64,000 bases of DNA from Fragilaria crotonensis (GCA_022925895.1 JAKSYS010000242.1:1-64000); one strand, 5' to 3'. Shown: positions 1 through 10,929, numbered from the stretch's first letter. Notes: generated by a model not told the origin, from the sequence alone. Numbers and translations: made by a program.

Positions 1-815
1 CTTCCAATTGTTGGTGTAGAGTTGTGAATTTCTTTAGCTACTCTGAGAGCATAAGGCCAGAGATGTGCATCAATAGCCTTAGGCCACCTGTGCTGAGCAT
101 GAATCAACATAGTTCTTGCTTGGTCTTGCAAAGTCCTGATCCTTCTTTCTGCCACAGCATTCTGAAAATGAGCATTGACTCCACAGAAAGTGATTGTCTG
201 ACCTGCTTCCTTGACAGCTGCCATGAACTTGTTCTCTGCAAACCTGCCATTGTCAGCTTGATAACTCTTGACTTGGACCTTATTGGAAGCATACCTCTCA
301 AAGGCCAGCTTTGCTTCAAGAGTTTCATCTGCATTGGTTGACTTCTGAAGGTGGATGTAGGACAAACCACTGAAGTGATCCACAAAGATTGTTGCCACCT
401 TGTACCTTTTCTTGGTGAGCCAACCCTTGATTTGGGCAATGAGCCCTGGAGTACTGGACTCCAACTGATCGATGCTGATGCACTGTCCCGGCTCTGAGGC
501 TGTTCGAAGTTTTCCACCTTGTTGACCACCCTTTGGCTTGGTTCTCCATGGTCTTCTGGTGGCCTTTCCATATAAGCAGCTGGTGCAGGTTGGAACTTGG
601 CACTTGGCCAACTTCTTCGGGAGCAAACCGCGCTTGGCCATGCTTTGCATTTTGGCAGCCGACATGTGATTCAACTTGTGATGCCAGCGAAGGAACTCTG
701 CAGCAGGGTTCTCATGAGCAGTGTCCTCTTCGTCGTCAATGACGACTGGCAAGTCAGTGCGGTCAGTAGCATCAAGGTCAAATGAGACTGGTGTATTTGA
801 GGATGACTCCAATCC
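1..815 (-). CDS. copia integrase, partial at window edge
   Basis: A single minus-strand frame stays open from about 815 to base 1. It begins with a GAG-pre-integrase zinc-binding motif: HHKLNHMS, then KCQVPTCTSCLYG about 30 residues later. The catalytic core follows with the first Asp in ISIDQLES (near 470), the second in QADNGRFAE (near 255) and the Glu in AVAERRIRTLQDQ (near 155). This is the D,D-35-E layout of Ty1/copia integrases. The spacing and flanking residues (VDHFSGLSYIHLQ) support the call strongly. No start codon is expected because the region is part of a polyprotein. The protein would insert element cDNA into the host chromosome. The C-terminal part lies outside the window. Confidence 0.85.
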
Positions 816-1025
816 ACCCCTTGGGATGAGGTATCTGGTGCTTCTGGTTGATGAAGAGGTTCCTGACAGTCTTCATTTTCATCATCAGGGATGAGATGGG
901 TTTCCATGTTAATGATTGGGTCATCCTCATCCAGTCCCACCTCACACATGTTGCAGAAGGTGTTGAAAGCCTTGTAGCTTGGAGCAGTATACATGGTTGC
1001 AATGTTGCCACTCCCTGGTTCAACC

Positions 1026-1523
1026 TCACTGTTTTGGTGTGCTGTCTTTGGGCCCAGTGTAGTTGAATGCTGTCATGGTATGTTGCACACCATGTGCCTC
1101 TTGGCAAAGGCTTGAAGTCTTGGGCAGTCTGGGCCCAATGCTGTGGAACAACAGCTTTGAAGGTGAATCCTTGACATAGAGCCCATGTGGAATGACAATG
1201 TCATGAGGAACTCCTGTATCATCTTCAATTGACCACTTGATAGTCCCTGAGTAGATCTCAGTAAGTGTTCCACCCAACCCCTTCAACTTTTTGTTGACCC
1301 TCTTGAGAGGAGTGATGAAGTCTTTCTTGTCATTGGAAATGCAATAGGATGCACAGTTGTCAATCCTAAAGGCCTTGGAATCAGTATCAAAGCTTGCTGC
1401 TTCATCTTGGTGGGCTTGCCTTGCCTTCATTGCAATGACTGCTGTCAGGCAGTTGAGTTGAGTGGAATTCCTTTTGTATCTTGGCCCTTTGCCCTTCATC
1501 CAAGGTCTTGGTCTTGGTTGCAT
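1026..1523 (-). pseudogene. copia aspartic protease segment
   Basis: This open stretch contains FRIDNCASYCIS, which sits where copia polyproteins carry the protease active site. The usual D-[ST]-G triplet is read here as D-N-C-A-S, a variant I associate with diatom CoDi elements. The flanking text (KLKGLGGTLTEIYSGTIKW) fits the beta-strands of a retropepsin. The frame stops at 1026. The neighbouring frame continues the polyprotein with a stretch holding NIATMYTAPSYKAF, so at least one frameshift separates protease from integrase. The protein would cut the gag-pol polyprotein. Confidence 0.6.
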
Positions 1524-1761
1524 GCTGAAACTCCATCATGCATCCATGACTTGACATATTCAGACACTGTGACTGGGTGTACCTTCCAATTTCTCACCTT
1601 TCCTGAGGCCTTGCTTGAATTTGGATTGGTAACCCACACCTGAACAGATTGGACAATGGCCTCCAAGCCATGGCTGAAGAGGTAGCACACGTCTGCGCAC
1701 CATCTCTGCCACCACTTGAAAATCAAAGCCCAATGAACACGCAGTCCATTGGGCGTCCCCA

Positions 1762-2980
1762 TCATTCATCATCATCGGAGATGGCTGCGAGCGCTTTGGC
1801 CAGTTTCATGCTAGGCTGCTTGGAGTCTTGACCCTTGTTGCCTTGATCCTTCTTGGGACCACCTTTGAAACCAATACCCTTACAGTCAGAAGGCTTGTGT
1901 CTGGTCCACCTGTTGTGATTGGGGCACCAATGGTAGTCCTTGCCTTCAACAGTCTTGGACTGCTTCTCTCCTTCCTTGGGATGAACATGTACCCATGCTG
2001 GAAGATCCTCAACTCTGAACTTGCCTTTACCCTTGTCTTTCTTGTTTCCCTGCTTGTTGTCCTTCTTTCCTCCTCCACTGGACTTGCCACTTGCTGGATT
2101 AGGTTTCTTCTGATTGGACATGAGGTTTTGACTTGGGATTGCAAGGCAATGATAGTTTCCTCCTCTGTAGTCTTGAGGCACCACTGCTCTGACTCTTTCC
2201 TGGTTTTGAACTTGTTGAGAGCCCAGTCCATGAGCTGTTGATACTCAACTTGGCCACCTTCTTCATAGAAGTCTTCCTTCTTCTTGATGTAGTCCACAAA
2301 CTCAGCATCCTTGCAGGCCTTGTAACCTTTGAACAGATTCACCAGGAGATCTTGGGTTTGTTCACCCTGGCAGAGAGCTTGCTGACCAATCCAAGGACAT
2401 AGTCATTAAAGAGTTCAATGTCAGAATCGATATCGCGCATGGCATGATCAAGACTGGAGAGCTTGGTCGGACACTAGTGATGGTGGCTCTGGTATCCACA
2501 TGTGAGACCATGATAATGACCTTGAGGAGGACTGGACCTGATCCTTTACCTCCAAAGATGAAGGATGAACATTGCCTCTGGTCCTGACCTGCTTTTGAGC
2601 AGCATCAGTCAAAGAGTTCATGAGACAATGGTACATCATGAAGGAATCTTGAGCTTCCTGGCATCCTCATGCATGTAGGTGAGGGCATGGGCTCTGACCT
2701 CCTCATAGGAGATCTCTCCATAAGACTCAATGAGATCCTTGGAATTAGCCACATTGCCTTGAATGGGAATGCTAAGAATGTTGAGCCAATCAAAGACTAT
2801 GGATCTATCCCTGGTTTGATCAAGGAAGAGCTGAAGATTGTCTGACTTGCAGTCAAACTTGATGGACAAAGCCTCAGTACCAGACTTGAAGAGCTTGGCA
2901 GCAGCCTGCTCAGAGTAGTTGAGGACATCAGGATTAGCAAAGGCTGGAGCCAATGCAAAATGAGGGGCTGGAGCAGCCAT
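1762..2980 (-). pseudogene. copia gag (nucleocapsid) remnant
   Basis: The gag region starts at the ATG at 2980, which follows an untranslated leader. The first piece (2636-2980) has the helical gag look, with a run ending in MHEDARKLKIPS followed by a stop. Coding sense resumes in another frame at about 2342 (MNLFKGYKACKDAEFVDYI) and shifts once more near 2150. The last piece carries a Lys/Gly-rich basic stretch and a zinc-knuckle-like pattern, HWCPNHNRWTRHKPSDC, which resembles the Cys/His motif of diatom CoDi gag proteins. It ends in an acidic tail (ISDDDE) at 1762. It would bind element RNA in the virus-like particle. The frame breaks make a functional product unlikely. Confidence 0.7.
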
Positions 2981-3149
2981 GGTTGACCTTGAAGCTCAAA
3001 TGAAGTACTTGACTTGAAATGATCCTGATTGATCAAGGAAAGCAGCACTGGGCTTGCAGGTGAGCTTGAAAGGTCAAAGAATAAAGCACTTGGCTTGTAC
3101 TTAGCGCAGAGGAAGCGTAAAGTTTTATTCGCAGTGTTTGAGACTGCAA

Positions 3150-3508
3150 ACAAGGGCTAACGGCGAATTAGTTATCGCAGGGCGTTTGTACTCTTTGGTA
3201 GAAATTTGTTTTACTAATTGTGAGATGTATAAAACATGCAGAAAATGAAATTGGAATGACTGAATGAGAGCTCTGAAGCTGCACTTTCCTTGTTCTCTCT
3301 GTTCTCTGGTTGTTCCTTGATTGTTCTTTGTTAGTTCTTCAGAATCCCATGGTAGAATGGTTGGTTGAAAGATACTGAATCCCAGATGAATATAATGAAA
3401 TATAAAGCATGTAAAATGTAGATTTGATGATGCACCAGTTTGTGTTCTCTTGTGATGTCGGCTGGCGATTGTGCTTCCATTTATGTGTCCGCGGAACATC
3501 CGACAATG
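3150..3508 (-). repeat. possible 5' LTR of the copia element
   Basis: Upstream of gag on the minus strand lies about 500 bases without coding sense. A minus-strand TGTCGGATGTTCCG at 3508 is a plausible LTR start, and an AATAAA-like signal occurs at about 3122-3128. The second LTR is outside the window, so neither end can be confirmed. The limits given are a guess. Confidence 0.25.
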
Positions 3509-3636
3509 ACCGAAGAACAATGACGCAAACACTTACGAGAAGCGAACGCGAAGCGTGACTCAATCGTCGCGAAAGAGAACCGAACCGTGACTCACAGAAA
3601 CTTTGGTTGACGAACGGACGGAAGGAGAGGTAGAGT

Positions 3637-5198
3637 ATGATCCACGACGGTAGACGCCAATACTGTATCTTTTCTTTTACTGATGATGAGGGCCTTTTGA
3701 GCCCGTGTCAACAAGCATATGAAGACTCTGGCAACGATAAGAAAGTACTGTTTTTGATGTGTATCGGTCTCAATCACAATGATGCACCTCTGTTCTCGTT
3801 TGAAATGTTGCCATGGTCAAAACTCCCAAAGACGTCACTGGTGCGTCCCAAGAACACGGACTTCGGAGTCGAAATTGAACGTCGTGCAAAACTATATAAC
3901 ATACTTCCTACCCCACGTCCACGCAACTGGAGCAGGAAGTCAACCATGGAGTGGCTCCAAGTCAATCAATTCGCGATCCTCGTGATGTTGAGTTCTAACA
4001 AACGAAGTGAGACTTCGTAACGTATTGAAAGAGCTCAGCTAACGCAGCAACAAGGGACTGCAGCCGAATCAAATTCAGGCAGTGCAAGTGGGCGGAGCTG
4101 GCGGGACCAGTTCCATATCTGCGAGTGATAATGTGTCTCACACAGGACAACGTGAAATGCCTGTTTCTTACCTCGAGCAAACATTCGAACACGACGAGAG
4201 ATAGATGGACCTAATAGCGATAGTAGGTAAGAAGAGGAAGATTGTTTGCTGGTGCTTGTTCTTTCAAGTCAATACGAAATAACTGACGACTCACTTCTTC
4301 TTCTTTGTCTCTTCTTCTTTACAGACCAATGACTGTTTTCGAAACCATTGCTGACTTATGGAACAGTCCTGATTTCAATCCTGTTGCCCCCGCATCTGAT
4401 TGTCATGTTGACTTTCATACTGCCATCAACTGTTCCTACGAACAAGTGGCAGCACTTACGCCCGCAACGCCGCAACGCATTGAGGACATTTTCACTTCAA
4501 TGCGCTCAGACCTGTTGCGGATCATCACAAGGTGGGAACAGAGTGGACAAGGAGAAGGTGGAATTGACAATTATGATGGTGGTGATGAGGAACAAGAACA
4601 AGAGGCGCAGAATGTGGAAAACTCTCCAGCTGCTGCCAACGATGACGATGACCACACTTGTTCGTCCACTGATGGAAGAAACATCGGATCTCTCAGTGGA
4701 CGACGAGCTCGTGCTTTACAAACACGAGCCGCATTTCTCAATGGTCGACCATCGTATGTTCTATACTTCTGGGAGGTGGCTGATAGCCATCAACTGCTCC
4801 AGTCGTCACTGCAGCGCCTAAGCAATGGCGCAGCCGCATCAGATGCATCCTTTGCTGCAAGCACGAGCAGTGTCGGTAGCGGTCATCGTCGCAAACGCCG
4901 CAAAGATGATTCTCCTCCTGACTATGATGAGTCAGTGCTACGTCCTCTCGTGCAGTCGATTCAGGATTTGGCGGAGTGTCAACGCCAGCTGGTAATTGAT
5001 CGCTCCGAGGACCGACGTCATGAGCGAGACTTGCAGAACCAAAAGCAGGAGTCTACAGAACAAGGGCTATGCCAAGAACGTATATTCCGTCGGAAAGCCG
5101 AGCTGTCTGATTTGGCGAGGAAATACAGGAAGCTGCACATTCGATTCGAATTCGCAACTGCGAGTGGTAGAAATTGTAGGAATCTTTTGTACCCCTGA
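3637..5198 (+). pseudogene. diatom repeat-family gene, two exons, broken in exon 1
   Basis: Exon 1 begins at the ATG at 3637. It contains LPTPRPRNWSRKSTMEWLQVN, then the frame breaks near 3965 and stops interrupt what follows. Family-like text reappears in other frames, for example LRVIMCLTQDNVK near 4115-4155. A GT-AG intron (4227-4324, GTAAGA to TTTACAG) joins AG to A to give Arg and then PMTVFETIADLWN. Exon 2 (4325-5198) is open and matches a protein family common in diatom genomes, with LTPATPQRIEDIFTSMRSDL and WEQSGQGEGG, an acidic linker, a basic RRKRRKDD patch and a C-terminal helix FRRKAELSDLARKYRKLH. The function of the family is unknown to me. Family resemblance stops at about 5138, exactly where the antisense transposase also loses its own family resemblance. 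Confidence 0.6.
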
Positions 5199-5996
5199 AA
5201 CTGCAGGATATGGCGTTGCCATGTATGGTGTGTTTAAGTATGCATTGTCACCGAATATGCATAATCCTGGAGCCAAAATGCCCGCTTCCAATTTCTGGAA
5301 GAGGGTCATTCCTTCGAAAGCAAGACAATCAGACGTAGATCCTGGGTAGACAATCGATAAGTCCAGAAAGCGTCCCCTGACATCACAAACAGCTTGGCAG
5401 TTCAGCCCGAACTTTTTCTTTCGTCCACAACGGAACTTTCCAGGGCTGCATCCAGCCTCATTACAATCTTTGTCAGACGGTTTATGAATCCAAATAAGGA
5501 TTCCATCAATAGCTCCTGCACAGCACTGAAAACTGGCACCTGAAACTTTGTGAAAACCATCAGCTATGCAACGTTGCACGTTGTGGTCATCGGGGTATTT
5601 GATCGCAAATCTGGGGTGCTTGTTTATGGCATCCACCACATACCAACAGCTGTTCATTGTGTCAGTGTGACCAATACCATACGTGGTCATAATGTCATAC
5701 AACGAGCCACCAGCAAACCAACGAATTGTGCAGGCAAGCCTGACATCTGGCGAGATTGGTCCATTTGGGATAAATCTTGTGTTACCTTTCTTGCCAGATG
5801 CTGTAATGATGTAAGGACGGAGGACATTGGCAAGACGTTTGAAAGTATTAAGCGTCATTCGATATGCCCTCCGGAAGTACCGTTGTCCAAGTTCGTTAAA
5901 GACGTCCTTGACCGACCTTCGGGTACGCTTTCTAAATGATAGACGTCCCGTGACAGATCCTCGATTTGTCCGCTGTCGTCGCCTTCTTCTTCCCAT
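5067..5996 (-). pseudogene. PIF/Harbinger transposase, C-terminally truncated
   Basis: The frame from the ATG at 5996 encodes a DDE_Tnp_4-type transposase. A basic N-terminus (MGRRRRRQRTNRG) precedes a helical domain with RLACTIRWFAGGSLYDI. The core has the first Asp in CAGAIDGILIWI and the second in IFGDNAYLNTPYMATPY. A one-base frame break near 5190 hides the third acidic residue: the adjacent frame reads FYHSQLRIRIECA, where Harbinger proteins carry the catalytic Glu. After ECA the expected FG...RWG text is missing. The enzyme would cut and paste a Harbinger element, but this copy is truncated and frameshifted, so it is probably inactive. It is convergent with, and overlaps, the repeat-family gene. 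Confidence 0.75.
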
Positions 5997-6246
5997 CCTA
6001 CACGGCGACTTACTGCGGAACCAACTACAACAGCTGCGACATTTGCAACAAGGTTTGCAACCGACGACGAATGCTCATGTTGGGCAAGTAATGATCGTCC
6101 TTTCTTTCTAGTCATGATGGTTGTAATTTGTAATGCTGTAATGATACAATGACAAGACATACACACCATTACTACACAAGTAGCATGACGTATGGTTTTC
6201 GGCGCGAAAAATTCGCGCGTATGCCACTTTAATTCGACGGGGTTTC

Positions 6247-6385
6247 TTGGGAGTTCAACAAAACTTGGGAGTTCGAAACGTCGGTGCAAGAATTTTGCAT
6301 GGACGTAGGTTCATTTTCACGAAAATCGAAACTGGTTATGTGTACTTGGAAACTTGGAAACTTCGATGTAAAAAACTTTGCATGG
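6247..6385. repeat. short direct repeats, intergenic
   Basis: CTTGGGAGTTC occurs twice at about 6247-6275. A TTTTGCATGGAC / CTTTGCATGGAC pair follows at about 6293 and 6375, and ACTTGGAAACTTGGAAACTT is a local tandem duplication. No coding sense was seen between 6000 and 6860. The perfect palindrome-like GCGCGAAAAATTCGCGC at about 6201-6217 lies just before. Confidence 0.4.
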
Positions 6386-6866
6386 ACAGGCCTCAGGAGC
6401 GGAGAGCTTGGAGCTTGGAACTCGGAACGGGCCATTTTAGCCAAAGTCAGACAGAGAATTTCATTGTTGCTGGTGCCAGATTCCTTATTCCAATGCATGC
6501 GATTATTAGGAAATTGCTATGATACCCCGGTAGTCGTACCGCTGGATTCTCCATACGAATGTGCTGAAAATGGGCAATACTGCAATACTCGGAGTACTCT
6601 AGACTCTAGAGTAGTAGTTGTACTGTACTCATATTCAAACTTTCCCTCGGTCAACCAACAAACCGATTCCTTTGATTCTAATTCATAGATGTCATACAGT
6701 ATATACATAGTACATACAGTACAAGTACCTGGTATGACTACAAAACCGAGTACTTGCATGATGGATGATTAATAGGTGGGATTCATAGTCATGAATATGT
6801 CATACTCCAGTACAGAATACGGTTGCCCTTGATGAGCTCTGGACTCTGGACATCGGACTATCCTTA

Positions 6867-6926
6867 GGCCGATCCTTATAGTACGACAAAACAGAAACAA
6901 AACTCCACTTTTGTTTCTGTTTTGTT
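6867..6926 (+). repeat. left terminal inverted repeat with subterminal hairpin
   Basis: The TIR runs from GGCCGATCC to about 6906 and pairs imperfectly with 10890-10929. It overlaps a perfect hairpin: AAAACAGAAACAAAA at 6888-6902 and its reverse complement at 6909-6923, with a six-base loop. Confidence 0.75.
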
Positions 6927-7275
6927 AAACGGTCGTCCCTTATAGTCAACAAAACTCCGACATTTATTTGTTTAGTTCTGTGGAGCCCCAAAAAATAACC
7001 TATCTCCGACAGATCTGGTTTTCCGTTCTGTCGTGATTTCACGACAACAAAACAGTAACAATAACGTTTCGGATGCCAGATTCCCTCAATGCAATCAAGC
7101 CCCAACCATTCATTGGAAGATTGCCTTTGGCAGTATCTTGTATCTTTTTGATCGTAAAGTTCTTTTTGTAGAACGAACTTCTAGTTGTTCTGCTTGAGAA
7201 ATTCTTTTTCTTGAGACTCCACAAAAAGTGGAGGTATCTCGTTATTTATCACCTTGAATTGCTGCTTCTCACATC

Positions 7276-8977
7276 ATGACTTCTCCTTTCACCACTTATA
7301 CTAGTTTTGATGACATGTTGTTGTCAAATACAGGGCAGGGTCAGGAGGAAAGCGACGACAATAGCACCACCAGTGATGACGATGCCACGAACAAGAGCTC
7401 TGTTGATTTTGTTGACCGTATGGTCGAGGCAATTATGACCACTTGTGTTATACCATCAACCAAGAACAAGAAACCGGCTTCCGTCCCCATCAACAGGCGG
7501 CGCATCATCAATAGACGCAGAAGACACAAGCCAATACTGAGACGAAAGTATGGCTCTGGAGCAATGATATGGACCAACCCAGTCGATGGTACCACTTGTC
7601 GACTCACTCCGTACATGTCGCAGTGGCATAACTACTACATCAAGAACCCACCTCTTGATGATGATCGCTTTCTCCGCAAGTTTCGCAGACGATTCCGAGT
7701 GCCCCATTCCTACTTTGTTGAGCTAGCTGCAGAGCTCGAAGAAACAGAAGATTTCCAAACTTGGAAGCAGGGCTCCACCAACTGTTATGGAGTACCAGCG
7801 ACGCCGATTCCGCTCCTTCTTCTAGCAGTACTCCGCTACTTGGGGCGAGCGTGGACTCTGGATGATCTGTCCGAGAATACATGCACAAGTCAAGAGAGCG
7901 TGCGAAGGTTCCTTCACAAATTCCTTGAGTTCGGCAGCACCACATTGTTCCAGAGATATGTTTTGACTCCGTCGTGTGCTGATGAAGCTGAGCAGCACAT
8001 GGCCGAATACTCTGATGCAGGATTTCCAGGTGCGGTTGGGTCTACTGACGCCACCCATGTCATCCTTGAACGCATTCCAAACAAGCATAGACAATCGCAT
8101 CTCGGTTTCAAGTCAACACACACGGCAAGGGCCTACAATATCACAGTGAACCACCGTCGTCAAATTTTGGCAACGACTACTGGGCACCCTGCCCGATGGA
8201 ATGATAAGACCTTAGCCATCTTCGATCCTTTCATGCAAGGATTGCATGAAGGTAAGATACTAGATGACCTTGAATTTGATCTCTATGAATACAATGACTC
8301 TGGTGACATTGTTATGCAGCGGTATCGTGGCGGGTGGTTATTAGTTGACAACGGATATCTTGCTCGCCCAACAACTGTTCCCCCCATCAAGACAACCACT
8401 AGTCGAAAGGAGATTCGTTTTCCGCTTGGCTTGAAGCCCTGAGAAAGATGTCGAATGCACTTTTGGCATTCTAAAGGGACGTTGGCGTATTCTGAAGACC
8501 GGAATACGCATTCATGGCACCGACGGTCCTGACAAAGTATTCTTTACTTGTTGTGCCTTGCACAACAAGCTGCTTCATACTATTGATGGATTGCATACAC
8601 AATGGGAAGATGGTGTCCGTAGTGTATGGGAAAATGAATACGACAACGATGATGGTGATAATGACATCGAGTTGGAGGACGAAGATGAGGATGATGACAT
8701 TCCAGATGCAATTGTTCGTCTTCGGAATCCTGTGTCAGAGCGAAACTTCGGGATTGGTGAACTCCCCAGCGGCAGCAACCAGCAGGAACGACATGAACAT
8801 CGGGCCCCAGCAATGAATACTACAATGCCAATCATACCGGCATCCAATAACAACATCATCGTTGTTCGGAAGCTTGCTCTTGACGACTTCCGTAGTCGGT
8901 TGGTTGAGCACTTTTCCATTGCGGTGGCAAGAAATGAGGTAAAGTGGCCACGGCGTTTTGGCAACAACAATAGCTAG
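7276..8977 (+). pseudogene. Harbinger transposase with two frame breaks
   Basis: The first frame (7276-8442) starts at the ATG at 7276, with an acidic N-terminus and an Arg-rich patch (RRRIINRRRRHKPILRRK). It contains LLLLAVLRYLGRAWTLDDLSE, a helix-turn-helix-like segment of this family. The first catalytic Asp is in VGSTDATHVIL and the second in WLLVDNGYLARP. The frame then runs into a stop at 8442. Two single-base shifts, one after EIRF near 8425 and one in LRK near 8450, would restore AWLEALRK and then DVECTFGILKGRWRILK with the catalytic Glu. The last frame continues to 8977 with a long Asp/Glu tract. Both breaks sit at short T or A runs, so sequencing error is possible. The enzyme excises and inserts the element together with its accessory protein. 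Confidence 0.8.
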
Positions 8978-9053
8978 TATCAGTATTAAACGTGTGTAGC
9001 TAATCGACAACGTCGTCAGTCCTCGTATGTAGTAATAGAGGCTAGGCGAGCTA

Positions 9054-10352
9054 CTACAACAATAAAGATTCTATGTCATCCTCACCATCATCTCCATCAG
9101 GTGCTCGATATGGTGGCATCGGTGACACTCGTGTGTCAGTCGTCAGATGCTGCGGTTGCTTATCAAGAACACTGGTAATGGTGGCATCGATTAACAAGTC
9201 CACATTGTCTACATTTGAAGCGTCCGCCACCTCGCCATCAATGATCTGTTCTTCGGCAAATGCAAGGTCATCAATGGCATTACCCAATTCTTGATTGAGC
9301 TTTCGAAGCTCAATGATATAGTACAATGGTCTGTTGGGATCGTCAACAGCTGCAGCACTAATCAGGAACTTCTGTTCCTGAATCATTGTTTGTTTCCCGG
9401 TCACCTTCTTGAGGTGCATTGCCACAATACGATCATTGAGCTTTGACTTTGTCTTTCCCTTGTGTGCAAGCCTTGACTGGGCGATTCCGGCAGCCTGAAG
9501 GCGTTCGCCAAGAGATGCAACTGATGCTGTTCGTTGACTGTCATCAGGCATTGAACTGATGGTGGTCCGTGTAAGTCTGGAAGAGGAGTTGTCGTCACCA
9601 TCATCATCACCATTGTCTTCTGACAAACGATGGCGCTTGCGATTGGCGTCCTGTAGTTCTTGTCTGGCTCTCCTTCGTCCAGCTAGCTTCTTTTCTGCGG
9701 TGCTGTTGAAAACTGGAGTGGACGTCATTAGGAGATCGGATCGATGGCACAGCATGTCGAAGTCTTCAACAATCGGACCCATCAAGGTGAAGACAATGTA
9801 TCCCGGAAATGTGAACGCTTTTGCGGCTTCTAGTACCTTCAGTGCCTCGTTGTGATCATGATTGTTCAAATTTGCACTTACGCCCGCAGTTGTGGAACCC
9901 ATTGTGGTATCAACAATAGGAGGAGCAGCAATGTCGGCATCAGTAGTACTACTAGTAGTATTTCTACTACTAGCATTTGCAGAAATGTTGTCACATTGCT
10001 TTGAAGGATTCATAACAAAGTACATTCTCTCTCGAACAAATTGTAGGTAATCGTCGTGGGTCATGCCCGATGGTAGATTTCCTGTTTTGATGTAATCCTT
10101 GTACGGACTGTCGGGTGCCATCACACAGGCCAATGCTTTCTTACCATTCTTGACTACTTCTTGTGCTCTCGTGAACAGAGTTCGGGGCTTTATGTGATCA
10201 TCAGGGTTTGAAGCAGTAGTATGCAGTTTACTCTGCAGGAGTAGCGGAAGTGAAATGCCATTGGTGCCACCGACTGGAATCGTGATGTGTCCCCCAAGGC
10301 AATGGAGGGACGGTTTCATTACCAATGTGCTCCTGGCGGAAGTGGTATTCAA
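9054..10352 (-). CDS. Harbinger accessory protein (putative)
   Basis: This 432-codon frame lies 77 bases from the transposase end and faces it. I do not recognise a named domain. The N-terminal third (KPRTLFTRAQEVVKNGKKAL, LPSGMTHDDYLQFVRERM) is followed by Asn/Ser/Thr-rich linkers, a basic RRRARQELQDANRKRHRL patch that could enter the nucleus or bind DNA, and a helical C-terminus ending in an acidic tail. Harbinger elements usually encode a Myb/SANT-like partner that brings the transposase to the nucleus and element ends. By position this protein could fill that role, but no Trp-rich Myb repeat is visible. The true start may lie further upstream across an intron, because another open stretch ends at 10384. 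Confidence 0.6.
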   Translation of the reverse strand: MNTTSARSTLVMKPSLHCLGGHITIPVGGTNGISLPLLLQSKLHTTASNPDDHIKPRTLFTRAQEVVKNGKKALACVMAPDSPYKDYIKTGNLPSGMTHDDYLQFVRERMYFVMNPSKQCDNISANASSRNTTSSTTDADIAAPPIVDTTMGSTTAGVSANLNNHDHNEALKVLEAAKAFTFPGYIVFTLMGPIVEDFDMLCHRSDLLMTSTPVFNSTAEKKLAGRRRARQELQDANRKRHRLSEDNGDDDGDDNSSSRLTRTTISSMPDDSQRTASVASLGERLQAAGIAQSRLAHKGKTKSKLNDRIVAMHLKKVTGKQTMIQEQKFLISAAAVDDPNRPLYYIIELRKLNQELGNAIDDLAFAEEQIIDGEVADASNVDNVDLLIDATITSVLDKQPQHLTTDTRVSPMPPYRAPDGDDGEDDIESLLL

Positions 10353-10383
10353 TAGTAGTGGTGGGGGGTTAGTAGTACGATGA

Positions 10384-10788
10384 TCATGACGAAGAGGAGT
10401 TAAATATTCGAAGGATGTTCCACTCTGATGGTAAAGACCGCCGAAGATCCCATTCCTCCAACCAGCTGTTCAGCAAGTCCGATTGAATCACTGTTGCTTG
10501 TGTTGCCAAAGTATTGTTCTGCAATACTTGCCTCAACATGGACTTTGTAACCGAACCACCACTGTGATGGCACTGCTGGTATGCAACAAAGGCCGCAAAG
10601 CCTTGCAGCTCTTTGTGCACAAAGGCACCGCCAACGAATGCTTGCTGTTTGCTGGTCATTTTGAGAACTTCTTGAGAACAGATTGTGAGAACAATGTACG
10701 CGCACAAATGTGTACGTCTACTATGCGTAGGAATCTCGTACGTTTTTGACTGGTCGCGAACACTTGAACAAAGATCTCTATCATTCAT
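10384..10788 (-). CDS. possible 5' exon of the Harbinger accessory gene
   Basis: This minus-strand frame lies directly upstream of the accessory frame. The likely start is the inner ATG of MTSKQQAFVGGAFVHKELQG at about 10659. It contains a compact helical segment with LLNSWLEEWDLRRSLPSEW. An intron from about 10439 (GTCTTT) to an AG just inside 10335 would link it to the downstream frame, but I cannot choose the splice sites with confidence. It could also be a separate small gene. Confidence 0.35.
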   Translation of the reverse strand: MNDRDLCSSVRDQSKTYEIPTHSRRTHLCAYIVLTICSQEVLKMTSKQQAFVGGAFVHKELQGFAAFVAYQQCHHSGGSVTKSMLRQVLQNNTLATQATVIQSDLLNSWLEEWDLRRSLPSEWNILRIFNSSSS

Positions 10789-10861
10789 AATTCTTCATTA
10801 CGGAATACAATGATTTTTTTGTTTCTGTCGTCAACTGTGGGGACGTAAAATCACAGATCCG

Positions 10862-10929
10862 ACAAAACAACAACAGAACTGAAGTCCGACCAGTTTTGTT
10901 TTTGTTTTGTTGTACTGTAAGAACGGCCC
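10862..10929 (-). repeat. right terminal inverted repeat of the Harbinger element
   Basis: Read on the minus strand from 10929 it matches the left end, starting GGGCCGTTCTTACAG. The flanking TTA at 10930-10932 copies the TTA at 6864-6866. The inner part again forms an imperfect A/T-rich hairpin. Confidence 0.75.

Larger units (their letters stand above)
1..2985 (-). mobile_element. Ty1/copia (CoDi-like) retrotransposon, 5' part, decayed
   Basis: This stretch reads on the minus strand as gag, then aspartic protease, then integrase, the order of Ty1/copia elements. Reverse transcriptase and RNase H would lie beyond base 1 and are not in the window. The coding frame is broken at least four times: within gag near 2636 and again near 2150, at the protease end near 1030, and near 820. 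The element is therefore a dead or dying copy. A 5' long terminal repeat is expected at higher coordinates, but the partner repeat is outside the window, so its limits cannot be proven. Family membership rests on the integrase and protease motifs described in the separate entries. Confidence 0.85.
6867..10929 (+). mobile_element. PIF/Harbinger DNA transposon with TIRs and TTA target duplication
   Basis: The element is about 4.06 kb. The left end after TTA (6864-6866) begins GGCCGATCCTTATAGTAC. The right end, read inward on the minus strand, begins GGGCCGTTCTTACAGTAC just before TTA (10930-10932). Both continue with A-rich AACAAAACA.AAACAAAAC text, giving imperfect terminal inverted repeats of about 40 bases. 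TTA/TAA target duplications are typical of PIF/Harbinger. Inside lie a transposase on the plus strand and an accessory gene on the minus strand, arranged tail to tail, which is the usual two-gene Harbinger layout. The transposase has two frame breaks near its third catalytic residue, so this copy is probably not autonomous now. Confidence 0.85.

Noticed and set aside
6284-6688. 134-codon plus-strand frame after the first transposase
   Set aside because: No family resemblance, and it overlaps short direct repeats and GTAC words.
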